DNA of 64,000 nucleotides. It comes from Onchocerca lupi. Lineage: Eukaryota > Nematoda > Chromadorea > Rhabditida > Onchocercidae. Position 1 is the stretch's first letter, and each line of letters opens with the position of its first letter. Position numbers and translations under genes: made by a program. Below the pieces are notes generated by a model. That model was not told the DNA's origin and made no database searches. It saw nothing but the letters and a program-made list of their open reading frames with translations. Shown piece by piece: positions 11,956 through 24,660 of the stretch. The stretch lies in assembly GCA_028564675.1 (NCBI GenBank), contig JAOVVO010000358.1:1-64000 (forward strand), in the 5' to 3' direction.

Positions 11956-14900
11956 TTATATTTGAGTTTTAGCGTAAGCAACGAGAAGATTCAAAAGACC
12001 ATCAAATAATTCGAAATGTTCGATTGTATTGCATCGTTGATTCCGTACACTTTTGATCTGTAAAAAAAAAAAAAAAAAATGCAAGTAATGCATGATAATG
12101 CAAGTAATGCATGCAAATAAATAATGCTGTAATCTATTAAACTGATACTCTGTTTTTGTTTTTATTCTCAAATTTAAATTTGTCTATATCAATTAACGGC
12201 AATGTACAGTAATCTTTAAGTTTCTTCGATTTGTAAATATATCTTATTTGATCTAAACATCAAGCAAAACTGATCGAACAATCTGTTAGGATAATTCCGA
12301 TTCCAGTTATCAGTAATCCAAAATTTTCAACAGTTTTAACATCAATTGATCAACAATGTAACAATATTTTCTTAATTGAATTTATGAAATTTCACTGCTA
12401 CCCGCCTAAATAACCGAAATTTCGTTACTAAATTAAATAAAATATTAAATTAACTGTATCAGAGAATCGAATTCGATTTTTGGTTTTCACTCGTTCAGCT
12501 TCCATATCGAACACAGCCCAGATACCGGCACGATGAGCACCTGTTGGACATACAACAAGTTGCGAGCATTCACGGGGTTTATCGCTCAATCGTTTATGAA
12601 CCTGAAATCCATCTATTCCTTAATTTTATAATTTAATTATATTATTTGATAAATCAGTAAATATATGAATACATATATATCAGTGCCACATAATTATCAA
12701 AAATACATTTTAACATTATTTGCACCATTCCAAAAATATAAATTAAAGGAATAATATTCACAATAAGTTTATAATTAATATAATTATTAATAAACTGATT
12801 AAAATATAATTATACTGTTTTTTAATTTTTTTTTTCACTTTGGCAATCCTGATTGCTTGTTTTATTTTTAATTTGTTCATCAAATTTGTGATATATTTAT
12901 ATGGATAATTTATTGTTACCTGGAAAAAGGTTTTTGGTAAGATGGAAATAAAAAAAAAAAAAAAAAAACCAGATTTCTTCTCCTTTCCTCCTTGTAAATT
13001 GTCGGAAAAACCGAAATATTTTTTATAGAATATGAATATAACGAAACAATTAACAAATCTTCGTATCATAGAAATATCTCAGCATAAACAAATCATTTGA
13101 TTTTTCGATTTGATCTTTACGTTATATTATTGTAAATTGTGTTGTACCACAAAGGTATGGAATAAACAAACTCATTTGCTATGATTGATAAGTAGCAAAT
13201 AAATCAAAAATTTTCAAATTTCAAAACAATTTCAATTTTCTTTGTTATATTGAAATTAAAAGGTTGCGATAAAGGACCCGGGATTTCTTACAAACTTTAA
13301 TTCTCGGCTTAAATTTAATAGGGGAAAAACTTTCGAAAAATTATTTTGTTTGTTCTTGTATAAATATGTTCACTAAACACAAGTGAAATGATAAATACTC
13401 AATAGTTATTAACATTAATTAGGTTAAAATGAAAAGAAAAGAATATAATCGAAGAACCGAAGATTTATTGCGAATTTTAGTTCTTGGCTTAAATTAAAAT
13501 TATTTTCAAATAAATTGAAAGTAATAGATGTAAATTAAATGATATTAAATCGGAAGTTCTATGCATTTAAGTTTAACTATATTATTCTCTATCTTATCAA
13601 ATTTAAACTAACCATCTTTCGATTAATTAACATACCGCTTTATGAAATTTAATGAAGTCATCAGCTGGTATGACCATATCATCAGTCCATGAATTAAATG
13701 TCAACAATTTGTATTTCTGTTCAATTTTCCCTTCTTTTTCCATTTCCTTTGTTACAATCAATTTATAAAAACTATATTTTTCAATGGATTCTTTCGATGA
13801 CGGACGCTTTTCTTGTTTCTCATTTCGGACACTTATCGTACCGTATTTCTTGGGTTTCGAAAATGATGGCATGATATATCTGTCAATTATTGATATTCAT
13901 TACTATTAATGGCAAAATCTTTTCATCGTACTGTATCTATCGTATAGTTCTCAAACTAAATATTTCTTATCATTATCATACGGTAATTATACCATATGAC
14001 AAAAAGTATATGGTAATTGCACCATATGACAGCTTACATAAGTAGAAGAAAAAAGATGCTAATTAGTGAATTAGTTCATTTTTAATTTTCACTAACAACT
14101 TACTGTTCATTGTCATCTTGATCCAAATCCATAAGTACGATAATTACTTCTGGTTTGCATTGCATTACTAATCGGAAGAAATCACCTGCGGTTGCTTCAT
14201 CAAATGGCGCTTGAGCTAATATATACTGTTTTACCTAAAATAAGAAATGAACAGAACTACGGTACTTAAAGATTTCTGAATCACTAAGAAAGATATTGAT
14301 ATCTTTTCTACCTTGTAAAATGTAAGCATAAGGCAGATTGGAATATTGTTTTACCTGTTTGCATCCATCAACATATGATGCATGGTAATAGTCAGGTTTT
14401 TCATTTAATATCACTCGGGTTCGATCCAGAAGAAATATTTCTGAAATATTTACTCATATAATAATGTTCATCTTTTTTCTGTTTCATATCGATTCAAATA
14501 TTTGTTTAAAATTTATTTTAATTTTCCTTTTTTTTCTTTGTTCCCTAAATTTACGTGATAGCATTTTCAAAACTAAAAGTTAGTAATTATTGTTGAAGAT
14601 AATTGAACATTTTTGAAACGAAAGAAAAGTACAAGCTAGAAAGATGGACATGGAAAAAGAGAATATGGTTGAAAGCCTCAGAAAAAGAATGTAAATCTCT
14701 CTCTGATCAAATCTTTTTATTGATCGTATTAATTTTATTTTTATCAAAATTCTTTTTATAATAAAGCGTGTGACAAATAAAATATATTTCGAAATATTAA
14801 GTATAATTCATTTTGATATATAAAAATTCCGATTAATGAAATATGAAATTATAATGCAGTTAGAGAAGTTTATTACATTTTCGCTCAATTTAACCTTTCT

Positions 14901-16004
14901 TATTTATACAAAACTAAACGATTTATTTGACACTAGTTGCACTTGGCTACACGATGCGAAGCGTGGCCGAGTCTGGCTAATCTATACAAATAAAAATTTA
15001 CATGTTCATTTATTCAAAATCTTAAATCTCCGAAAGTTCTTAAACGCGCGCCTATTCGAATGCAACGTTGTATGAAAATTTCAAATCAATCGGTGATGAA
15101 ATTGAAACGTTGTGTGGAAATGAACAACGAACATTAATATTTTCATTTATATAGAATAGATTGTTCACCGTTTGGAAACTTATTTTTCGCTTTATTTTCG
15201 GCCCTGAAAAAAGCGAAAAATGTGGCTGATTCTTTCTCAAATTGTTCGTACAGATCTGCGACTCCTTCGCCAATTTTTTTTCCGTTAGCTTTCAGCTGAA
15301 ATCATCGATCGTCTCTATTACTATCTCAAATCATACTGATATCTCATTTCAGTTGGTTTTGCAAATTTTAAATCGAAATTAGCATATGCATGTGGAATAT
15401 TATGATTAGCATCATCTTGTAGCATTTGATATAAAAATAAAAATTCCGATGAGTTTTTCTCTCCATGCTCAGTGAAAGATATAGTATTACTAAAAAATAC
15501 AATCATACAGGTTAGAGATTTATTGTGAAAAGTGAGGATATGTTCCCGAATATCAGTAAATGAAATCATTCAATGAAATTTTAATTAAATATATGAAGAA
15601 ATCAATCCAAAAAATGATTTTATCTTATTTTAAATCTAAAAAGATAAGCAAAAAAAAAGTGTTGCTTATATTTAATTTTTTTTTTTTCAAAACAAAAATT
15701 GAATATATACTGAATAATCGGAAAGGGGAAAAAGAGATAACATGACTTCTTGGATACATAAACAGGAATTGGAGAGAGAAGTAGAACGTAGAAAGATCGA
15801 GCAAGATTGAATTTTCAATTCTTTCAAATTTTGATCCCAAATTATGAAACGCAAAACAATACGATAATAAATAGAAGGTACGTGAGATGCGAGTGCCGCA
15901 GGCGTCAATATATTTTTAGTTTTTCCTCGACGCATTGAACGCATCGACATACTTTCACCACTAAGTGCTACGGTACCTTCCTTCGTTTGAACTGTATCCA
16001 CCAT
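11956..16004 (-). CDS. Tyrosine-phosphatase-domain protein, catalytically altered
   Basis: Seven exons (16004-15882, 15295-15169, 14440-14355, 14234-14104, 13879-13636, 12601-12455, 12057-11956) give 319 residues. Classical PTP motifs run in order: NKFPNEIFLLDRTRVIL, YYHASYVDG, YILAQAPFDEATAGDFFRLV, KKYG, the WPD-loop equivalent FNSWTDDMVIPADDF, the P-loop VVCPTGAHRAG and the Q-loop region VRNQRCNTIEHFELF. The P-loop keeps Cys and Arg (C-X5-R), but the usual His before Cys is Val; the WPD loop reads WTD; both Q-loop glutamines are replaced (Asn, His). Activity is therefore likely reduced or absent, and it may be a phosphotyrosine-binding pseudophosphatase. Nematodes have large families of small PTP-domain proteins, many expressed in the male germ line; that role here is inference. 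The N-terminal 41 residues are Ser/Arg-rich. The start ATG follows a TTTGAAG-AT context. Confidence 0.88.
14985..15060. repeat. Dispersed repeat, copy 2 (partner about 4425-4500)
   Basis: It lies in an intron of the phosphatase gene, just downstream of a GC-richer stretch (about 14941-14975, containing GCGAAGCGTGGCCGAG). Its order of conserved words is the same as at 4425-4500. Confidence 0.5.
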
Positions 16005-17159
16005 ATCTTCAAAAAAAAAAAAAATATCGACATGAAATTGTCATGCAAACATCTGACATGCAAACACAGCATGCAAACATCTGACTTGCATTTTTATCTG
16101 GCTTGAAAAATATTTGCAATCGTATAAAGAATAAATTGTAAAATCGATGTCATGATATTATGACATTTGATAGGTAAAGGAATAGAAGTTATTTTAGAAA
16201 GCAAACTTTGAAACTACCGATTGGTGCAAATTATATGCGAAAATATGACTACAATGCTACAATTTACTCCTTTTTATTTCTCTTTTTTTTTTGTTTAATA
16301 ATTTGAATATTAGATATATTTTTAAATGGAATAAATGACCTACAATTCTTTGGACAATATCTTTTTTGACAACTTGAACAGGATATTATTTAATAGATTT
16401 TACAAATAGATTAGAAATTATTGGATGAAGAAACTCTCTGTCCTAATTTCGAATTTCCATCCTTTTTCAAATCATATAAATCAAATGAACAGCATATTTG
16501 ATAATATTTTCATTTGATTCTTTTATATTCAATTCGATGAGGTAAATAATTAACTATTCAGATACTAAATAATTAATTAAGTTTGTTTCATATTTGATAT
16601 AATCAAAAAAAAAAAAAAAATCAATGGATGATAATTGAAAATTTTGAAATTTTAAAAATTCTTATAAGAATTAATTATCCTGATATTAGTTTCTTCATCA
16701 TTTTTTTTTTTTTTTTATTTAAAGTGATTTTTAGTCAAGCTGGCAAATAGCAAATTCATTAGAATCAATAATCGTAAATATTTTATGAATTCAAAATTAC
16801 TTTGCGATTTTGCGATTGTTCAATTCTATAAATTCAAAAATAATTTGCGATTTTGCGATTGTTCAAATTTTCAGAAAATTTGAATTTCGTCATTTATTTC
16901 CAATTACAGGATGTGAGTAATACAGGCTATTTTATTAGCATTTTGCAAAATGTGACAAAATTCGCATCCGAATAACGGATAGGAAGGATTTTGAAAGAGT
17001 ATACAAAAAATGTTATCCAGTGAATAGCAAAAAATATTAAATTTAAAAATAAATGTCATAAATATTTAGACTGGTTTTTTTTTTAATTACAAAGGTCACG
17101 AGAGGGTAATATTCGGTATATCTTCATTGAATAGATGAATGAGACTGCTTTGATTGGAA
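16005..17159. other. Intergenic region, AT-rich
   Basis: No exon was found. It contains a short CATGCAAACATCTGAC repeat (about 16040-16095), a roughly 60-base direct duplication around GCGATTTTGCGATTGTTCAA (about 16800 and 16848) and poly-A/T runs. Confidence 0.5.
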
Positions 17160-17695
17160 TTACTGGTTTGCTTGAGAAATAATTTCAACTTCTGGTCCAA
17201 TATCGAATACCTAGAAATAATTGCGAATAAAATATTCATTGCAGAATTAAAATAAATGTTTCAATGTTCAAATTTCAAACGAGAAACTAAGTTGAGATCT
17301 CAGTTATATCAAAATGTGCAGATTAACCTCATGTTGATCAGAAAATGAAAAATGTTTCTCGGTCGCTCGTACATCATCATGCTCATTCACCTGCAACAAA
17401 AAATATGTGAAATAAAAAATGACGAAAATACGTGAAATAAAAAATATCAATAAAAAAATTGATCAATTTCTCGTATGATTTTTCTAAATTAGAGCACTTT
17501 TACTTAATTCAAGAAAAAGCGGAATTACTGTTTTCATTTAATTCAAGAAAAAGGCGGAATTAATGGGAAAAGTTAAGCCAAAAAAGAATTTTTAGTGCTC
17601 CGAAGAGACACTTACTTGTTCGAGATTTATTTTTTCATTTTCAATTTTCAACGGGCCTCTATGTTTAAATTGATTCGCATTCAAAAATATTTTTT
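17160..17695 (-). CDS. Unrecognised gene, last three exons only
   Basis: Three consecutive minus-strand exons (17695-17616, 17390-17328, 17210-17160) have good borders: acceptors TTGCAG, TTGCAG and TTCTAG, donors GTAAGTG and GTTAAT. The two internal junctions are in phase 0 and the frame is open to a TAA. The 64-residue tail includes KHRGPLKIENEKINLEQ and ends EIISQANQ; it is charged, lacks a transmembrane segment and matches no family I know. The first exon begins with two bases of a split codon, so at least one upstream exon is missing; I searched 17.7-18.7 kb and found no phase-compatible one. It could also be an untranslated or decayed gene end. Confidence 0.5.
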
Positions 17696-18774
17696 CTGCA
17701 AGAAGTTTTTTTTTTCTTTTTTTTTTCTCTCGTTGGTAACCTCAGGTTGGATTCCGGTTAGGTAACCCTGAGGAAGATTATATATGGCGATTTGTAGGAT
17801 TAGAGAGGTTATATTGGTGACAAGTAGGATTGGAGAGGTCATGTCGAGTGACCGACAAAATTTGAGAAGTTATTTCAGATGACAGATTAATAACGGTAAA
17901 ATGATATGTTCTGTGCAGTTTGCACAATTATTGGGAAGATTAGTTGACAAAGGAGAAAATAAAAAGTGCCATTTTTTGCTCGTCTGCACATCCTTTCTCT
18001 TCCTTTTAATTGTTCAGTTTAAAATAAACTTTAACAATATTTAAGCTTATTTGAAATAAACATTTTTATATTCAAAGAGTTAGGGAGAAATTTGCATATT
18101 CTTTCCTATGATATGATTTCAGCTGGCTTTTCATTTCCGCTTGCCTCATTCAATTTCTTCCTTCCTATTAAATTTCTTTGGAAAAGCTGGCCTTGCTGAT
18201 ATTCCAGCTATGAATTGAGAAATTTACGCCGAAATCGAGTTAGAAACTTTCGACTTGCCGGAGTATTCGCTCATGTAATCTGATTTTGTCCCATCATTAC
18301 ACAAATTGCATTTGCTCATATATTGTCGTTTATTGGTTTAAGTTGCTTTCGGTGTAGTGAAATTTATATTTTATCTTTTATATTTATTATGCTCCCAAAC
18401 TATATCTTACTAATATTGCATCACTTCTCATCCGTTCTCCTTATTTCTTGGCATTTTAATTTCTTAGCATTTTAAGTTCTTTTGGCGTTTTTTAATCGTT
18501 ATTTCTTGCCTAAAGTTTTAATGTTCTCGATATCTTTTTATTCCGGAAATTATTTAAGAGCGATTTTAAGATGTCACCTTTGTAACATGTGTATTCAATA
18601 TGGTTAGTGGTAACGTGCATTAAGAAAAATTAATAATTTTTAAGAAAATAGATTATAGGAGCAATAAACTGTTACCAAGCTTTCTGGACTGAAGTTGGTA
18701 ATTTCAGTACTTTACATATTCATCTGTCATCATCAGTTGATCTATATGAAGATATTTTGAGTAATTTATTTGAT
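17696..18774. other. Region between two divergent unknown genes
   Basis: It contains a poly-T-rich stretch (about 17707-17726) and a short imperfect repeat of TAGGATT-GAGAGGT-AT (about 17792 and 17827). No convincing exon was found. A TTTCAG near 18705 could be the trans-splice acceptor of the plus-strand gene starting at 18775. Confidence 0.4.
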
Positions 18775-20034
18775 ATGCGCAAAAGCGATAAAAATCGGTA
18801 TGCTAGTGGGGCTCAAACATCGCCGGAACAAATGGTTCTGAGACCGAAGATATTAGCTCGACGAATTCGGAAAAAATCTTCGGATACTCCAAACAATACT
18901 GAATCCGCGGTATGTTCTAAATTCTAACATATCTTATAACCATCCAGAATCATGAAGCTCAACAATTATTGAGCTAATTGAGAGAAATAGAAAAATTTCT
19001 TTCAGACTTTACATCCTGAATCATATCCGACAGAAAAGAAAGAATTCAAAACTAGTAAAATCGATGAAGTTTCTCGCACTGAAGCCATATTTGGTTGTGC
19101 TGGTAAATGTGAATTTATTATTTACAATTAACAGAATTTGTATATATCATCAAAACTCCTCAAGATAGTTATATCAAATTCTGCTCATTTTCAGATATAC
19201 CTTCTAAATATTAATTCCCGGATTTCCAAATATAATTTGTCATGAATAGCGGTGTATGAATTATAAAGTGAGATATAGAATTCAAACTCCATCATTCTTA
19301 GATTAATAATTATCATTATTACGGGAAGAGAAAAATTTTTTGAAATTCCCTATAACAGATAATTTTTAGCTCTCGGTGAAATTCTTCGAAAAAAACAGCC
19401 GGTCCTTGTTGCTGAGCCTGTCCCAGTCTTTCATGATTGTCAACTTCGTATGCGCTTCGGCGATGAGGAAGATATATCAGATCGTGTTCATATGATTGGT
19501 TTCGCTCTTGCCGAGCATGCTTTAAAAGCTTTCAGAACCGTTTCAGAAAATGAATCACGTTTTCAAGTGAATATTTATGTTTATTTCGCGGCAGAATTAA
19601 TTGGATACATATTAACGGTAGATTTTTCCTCGAAAACAGTAAAAATTCCAAACAGTCTCCAGTTGCAGTAGTAAAAATTCTAAAGAGCCTCCAACTGCTA
19701 TACATTGCTTAACCCGATCAGTAGGGGACTGGAAGAAAGGACTTGACAATTGACTTCGTTAATCCTTATCTGAAGCTTCATGGCCGTCATGTCGAACGTG
19801 TCATCATATCATCATTGGGACTGACATTGCTCTGATTGGTTAATTAAATACTTGAGAATGATTAATTTCACTTTTCATCTGTTTTTCCCTTCATTTTCGA
19901 ATTCCCCATTTCTTTTTTTTTTTTTTTTTCAGTTTACAAAAGAGGCTGCAAAAGTCAACTTAAATTCAACGGATGACTCAGCTAATATATCTCAGATATT
20001 AAGTGATTCTCATCTAGTAGAGCAAGACAAGTGA
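18775..20034 (+). CDS. Unrecognised nematode protein, 176 residues
   Basis: Four exons (18775-18909, 19006-19102, 19370-19566, 19933-20034) with clean GT/AG borders and compatible phases end at TGA. Visible segments are a basic N-terminus (VLRPKILARRIRKKS), a central GDEEDISDRVHMIGFALAEH that looks helical, and a polar Ser/Asp-rich C-terminus. There is no signal peptide, membrane segment or family motif that I recognise. The open frame extends upstream of the ATG without another Met, so a further 5' exon is possible. A donor-like GACAA/GTGATC overlaps the stop codon, so this could instead be the 5' part of the gene at 20737-21955. Confidence 0.6.
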
Positions 20035-20736
20035 TCATCTTATTATTTTTGTTTCTTTCATTTCCGTCGCATCTGAACTTCTCTATTTTCATTTTTATTT
20101 TTAAAATTTTTGGAGTTTTTTTCAAGTGAGTAACTTGCAGCCCATCTCATCTAACTTTCCGGAAACTCATTAATATTCGCATTGAGAAAACGAAACTCAA
20201 TGAATGGGAAGCTTCCACGAGTGAGCACACTGTACATCAGCATATTGTGAGTTAATGAAGCATTCTTCGATATTGAATGTCATATGTGAATTTCTCTTTT
20301 CATTCACTGAATCAAATATATAGCTCATTTGTTTCCCACAAGATTCAGCACATGTATAGTTGACAAAAATTCTTCCACAAATATATTGATGAAAGTTAAA
20401 TAGAATCAAATTAATAGAAGATATGTTTAAAAAAAACTTTAAACAAATCGTTAAAGCATGATGTTATGCCGAATGTCAAAATTAAACAGTTTGAATCATC
20501 GGTTGTCTTAGCAACTGTATAGGATGATTTGGTTGATGATTCTTTCACATAGTTATGTCAGTGTGATGGATGACTGCATTAAAATAATCATGCCATCTGC
20601 ATCAAATACTCAGATGTAAGAGAGACTTATAATCTTTTCAGAAATTTCTGTTTCGTGAGAGCTTTTTTATTACTAGAATTTTTAATTTTTGAAATTCGAC
20701 GAGTTTCAAACGGATGAAGGAAGAAGCAATATTGTA
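20035..20736. other. Spacer or intron between two unknown plus-strand genes
   Basis: About 700 bases without an exon. If the two flanking models are one gene, this is an intron; the best 3' acceptor would be near 20703 (GACGAG before TTTCAAACG), which is weak. Otherwise it is a short intergenic region. Confidence 0.4.
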
Positions 20737-21955
20737 ATGCATGAGAAAAAAACAAAAGCATATGATTTTCCGAGCACATCAGATGATTATGGGGATTCTA
20801 TTGAGCGAGGAGAAGACGATATTGCTACGATTGAAGATCTTAATTCTGAGGAGAAAGCTCTTATCGATCAGGTATATTTTCATATTAAATCTTTACTTAT
20901 CTTACTAGTATGAATGGTTCTTCAAATTCAAATATTAAAATTTTGAAATTGATTAGTTGGGAATGTTAGCTTAGATTCAACTCTGACAATTTATTGAAAT
21001 TAATGCTGCACCACTGATTATTTATTTATTTTAATTTATTTCAAGGTATTATTGCTTTGCGGCCAATTCATCAGGGGTATAAATTGTGCTGATGTCAGCT
21101 GGTATAGCAAACTTAAAATGGCTGTAAGTATTTTATTCAATTAGTTTCCCTTTTTCCTCAAAATTTGGTCAAGGATTTATGGAAATAATGATAGCTAAAC
21201 AATTTCGAAGCAAGATTTTCGAAGCAAGATTTTTTTTTTTTTTTTTCGAAGCAACAATTTCGAAACCAATTATTTTAATTCATCTTGCTTCTCTAGTTCA
21301 TCTTGATCGATAAAATTCATCCATATGAATTATCAATTGTTCAACTAAATCAGAAGTGATTTAACAAAGCTGATATTAGAGAGATATATATCTTGCGCGA
21401 TGTTCTGTGCCATTGGAAATTTACTATATTGATTCATCGAATAGTCTTTCCGATCATAGTGATCTCTGTGTTTTCTGTATTTTTTTTACCATATTATTTT
21501 CACTTTAAATTTCGCAATAGTTGCAGCAAAATTGAGAACAGAGTTTTTAATGATTTATCAGAATTTTAGATTTTAGATCTTTTTGCGACTGCAACAGCTG
21601 GTGGAGAATATGAAGAATGCAATGACAAGACGTAGAGAATTACGCGAACGTAATGAAGAACTTTGCAAATTACGTCAGCATCTTATTGAGCGAAATCGGA
21701 TTAATGAGTCTGAATGTGCATGCGACGAGGTATTTGATCTCTTTTTTTAAATTTCCGAAAATTTTTTATGAATTATGAAATTTATAACAATTGTTTAAAG
21801 AATATTCGACAGACCACTTTCAGGTTCTTCCAGATCCTAGCATTGAAGAATTCGATCCTCAGCATCAAATAAGTTTTAGTTTTGTTCAGTCAGAATTTCA
21901 TCATTTTGGTGTTCATAATTCTGACCCTAATAAGATTGATTATCATAATGAATAA
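20737..21955 (+). CDS. Unrecognised coiled-coil protein, 165 residues
   Basis: Exons 20737-20871, 21046-21123, 21577-21729 and 21824-21955 are all joined in phase 0 and end at TAA. The first carries an acidic stretch (ERGEDDIATIEDLNSEEK), the second LLLCGQFIRGINCADVSWY, and the third a charged predicted coiled coil (RRRELRERNEELCKLRQHL); the tail is SPS/His-rich and ends KIDYHNE. The open frame extends about 30 bases upstream of the chosen ATG, so it may be spliced to the 176-residue gene upstream. Family unknown; the helical, charged pattern would suit a structural or complex-forming protein, but that is inference. Its 3' half is tandemly duplicated immediately downstream. Confidence 0.65.
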
Positions 21956-24660
21956 GTTCTATAATACAGCTAATAAAATAACACTGGATATATTTTGATT
22001 CTCGAGGAGTCGCACTACTGTTTAAATTACGTTTTCATAAATAAATGAAAGTAATAGAAATATATCAAGCAAACATCTATATTACTGTACTGTTCATCAA
22101 TTTAAGATAAAGAAAGTGAAAAGTATGGTTACAGATCTTGGATGATGAAATTATATATTTGAAAGATAAGATAATAGAAATGATCACAAAAAACAAAGCG
22201 ATTATTCGTGCTTCAATAGAATTGATAAGAAAATAATGGAAAATTGAACAGTTACTTTATTCAAATTGATAGGAAAATAATGGAAAATTGAACAATTACT
22301 TTATTCATATTCTTTATTTTCTTTTAAAATTTAGGCCAACATTGTCTCTGAAGTATTCTCCTTAGCTTTGTTTTGAATGGAATCTCGCATTTAAAATTTT
22401 TAGTCCTTTCTAAAACTTTCAAAGTTTTTTTGTTTTTTCTGGGGCATTTAAAATTCTTAGTTCTTAAGTTGTTTGGATACAGTCATGAGGAATAATCGAG
22501 TGGTTTACTTAGATTTTTTTCAAAGTTACCTTCACCTGTTTTCAATGTTTTTCATCGCATGTATCTTTTTAGAAGCGAAGAGAAGACGATGTTGCTACGA
22601 TTGAAGATCTTAATTCCGAGGAGAAAGCTCTTGTCGATCAGGTATCTTACTAATATGAATGATTCTTCAAATTCAAATGTTAAAACTTTGAAACTGATTA
22701 GTTGGGGATGTTAGCTTAGATTCAGCTCTGACAATTTATTGAAACTGATGTTGCTCCATTTGTTATTTATTTATTTTAAGGTATTATTGCTTTGTAATCA
22801 ATTCATCAGGGGTATAAATTACGCTGATGCCAGCTGGTATAGCAAACTTAAAATGGCTGTAAGTATTTAATTCAATTAGTTTCTCTTTTTTCTCAAAATT
22901 CGGTCAAGGATTTATAGAAATAATGATAGCTAAACAATTCTGAAGCAAGATAAAATTATTTTAGAAGTTTCACTAATTCCTTCTGACTTATGCTTATGAA
23001 TTACCAATTGTTCGACTGATAGTAAATTAGGAATGATTTAACAACTAATATAATATATATATAATCTCTATGTTTTCTCCATTTCTTCTGTCCATTTCAT
23101 TTTTCACTTTAAATTTCACAATAGTTGCAACAAAATTAAAAGCAGATTTTATAGTGATTTTTTAAATATTTTAGATCTTTTTGCGATTGCAACAGTTGGT
23201 GGAGAATATGAAGAATGCAGTGACAAGACGTAGAGAATTACGTGAACGTAATGAAGAACTTTGCAAATTACATCAGCATCTTATTGAGCTAAATCGGATT
23301 AATGAGTCTGAATGTGCATGCGAAGAGGTATTTGATCTCTTCTTTTAAGTTTTCGGAGATTTTTCATGAAATCTGAAATTTATGACAACTGTTTAAAAAA
23401 TACTGGATAGAGCCGTTTTCAAGTTTTTCCAGATCTTAGCATTGACGGATTCGGTTCTCAGCACTAAAATAGTTTTAGCTTTGTTCACTCAGAATGTCAT
23501 GTATTTTGGTGTACGTAAGTCTGGTCCTAGTAAGATTGATTATCATAATGAATAAGTTCTGCAATACAGTTAATAAAATAACGCTGGATATATTTTGATT
23601 CTTGCTGGATGCGCAGTTATTGTTTAAGGAGGAATACTTTAATTTATGTTTTCGTAAATGAATGAACAATAATATAGATGTTTCTATATAATATGGATGT
23701 TTCTAATAATAAATGCCCGAGTGTACTTTTTTTGTACATGCCTCAATGTAGAATATAAAAAATCTTTTAGAACGCAGGTAAATTTGTTTTGCACGAAATA
23801 TTTTCCAAATAAAATAGTTCTCTAAGATAAATTTAAGATAGAAAGAATGAAAAATGCAGTTGCAGATATTGGATGATGAAATTATGTGTTTGAAAGATGA
23901 TAGAAGTGGTCGCAAAAAACGAAACGATTATTCTTGCTTCAATAGAACAAATCAGAAAATAATGGAAACTTGAACAATTACTTTATTCGCATCCATCATT
24001 TTCTTCTAAAATTTAATTCACGTTGTCTCTTCTTAAAGAAAACTTGCACATGGTTCATTTTTACCATTGCTTGTTTTTAAATTTATAACTTCTGTTTTCT
24101 TTTTAGATTAATTAGTCCTTTGTCTAATTTTTAAACTTACTTGCTCCATTTTCTTTGCCGACTATTCAGTTGTTAACTATACCTCTATAGCCTGCCAAGT
24201 CTTGTGTTATATTCTCAGTATAAAATTTGTAACCTTTTGCCAATTCATTCTGTACACCGTCTTTCATTTCATGGTAATGAAGAGAATCTGAAGTGTTTGA
24301 TGACAACTTTGATTTACTTCTCATGATTTTTTTTGATCTCTGTTTTGAACCTCTGATTAATATTTATTAGATTTTTTAGCAGAGTTATAAATGCATTTCA
24401 ATAGATTCCGAAACTTTTACTAACATAAGCTCGGCGTAAATTAAAAAGCTCGAAAATTTCTTAGGTTGGAAATAACTTTTGAAGTATTCTCCTTATATTT
24501 GTTTTGAAAAGAATTTTGTATGAGGTATTCAAAATTTTTAGTGCGTAAATTGCTTGGATACAGTTACAGGAAATAACCAAGTGGTTTACTTGGATTTCTT
24601 TCAAACTTACTCTACACTTGTTTTCAATGCTTTTCATCGCATGTGCCTTTTCAGAACTTG
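20803..24660. repeat. Tandem duplication, units about 20803-22572 and 22573-24660
   Basis: The second unit repeats exons, introns and 3' flank of the first in order. Matching landmarks include GAAGACGAT-TTGCTACGATTG, AAAATGGCT followed by GTAAGTATTT, the TTGAACAATTACTTTATTC flank and the TTTTCATCGCATGT block that closes each unit. Divergence is moderate with indels. Unit 1 additionally holds a 45-bp internal tandem duplication at about 22215-22305. Confidence 0.9.
22573..23556 (+). pseudogene. Duplicated exon cassette of the 165-residue gene
   Basis: Copies of the last four exons lie at 22573-22641, 22781-22858, 23175-23327 and about 23427-23556. The first three are fully open, keep exact lengths (69, 78 and 153 nt), phase 0 and intact splice borders; the first has a CTTTTTAG acceptor. 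In the fourth the CAG acceptor has become CAAG; the original frame then stops at TAA (about 23464), while a one-base shift reads through to the ancestral end KIDYHNE. There is no ATG in the unit, so it is either a relic or an alternative/extended set of exons for the upstream gene. Confidence 0.75.

Noticed and set aside
12758..13069. 103-codon minus-strand open frame in a phosphatase intron
   Set aside because: Low-complexity Phe/Lys/Ile content created by poly-A/T runs.
14405..14430. GGTTCGATCC resembling a tRNA T-loop
   Set aside because: It falls within a coding exon of the phosphatase (DRTRV) and no cloverleaf can be drawn around it.
15340..15488. Open stretch in a phosphatase intron (EHGEKNSSEFLFLYQM...)
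   Set aside because: No proper acceptor or donor, and exons 1 and 2 of the phosphatase join in phase 0 without it.
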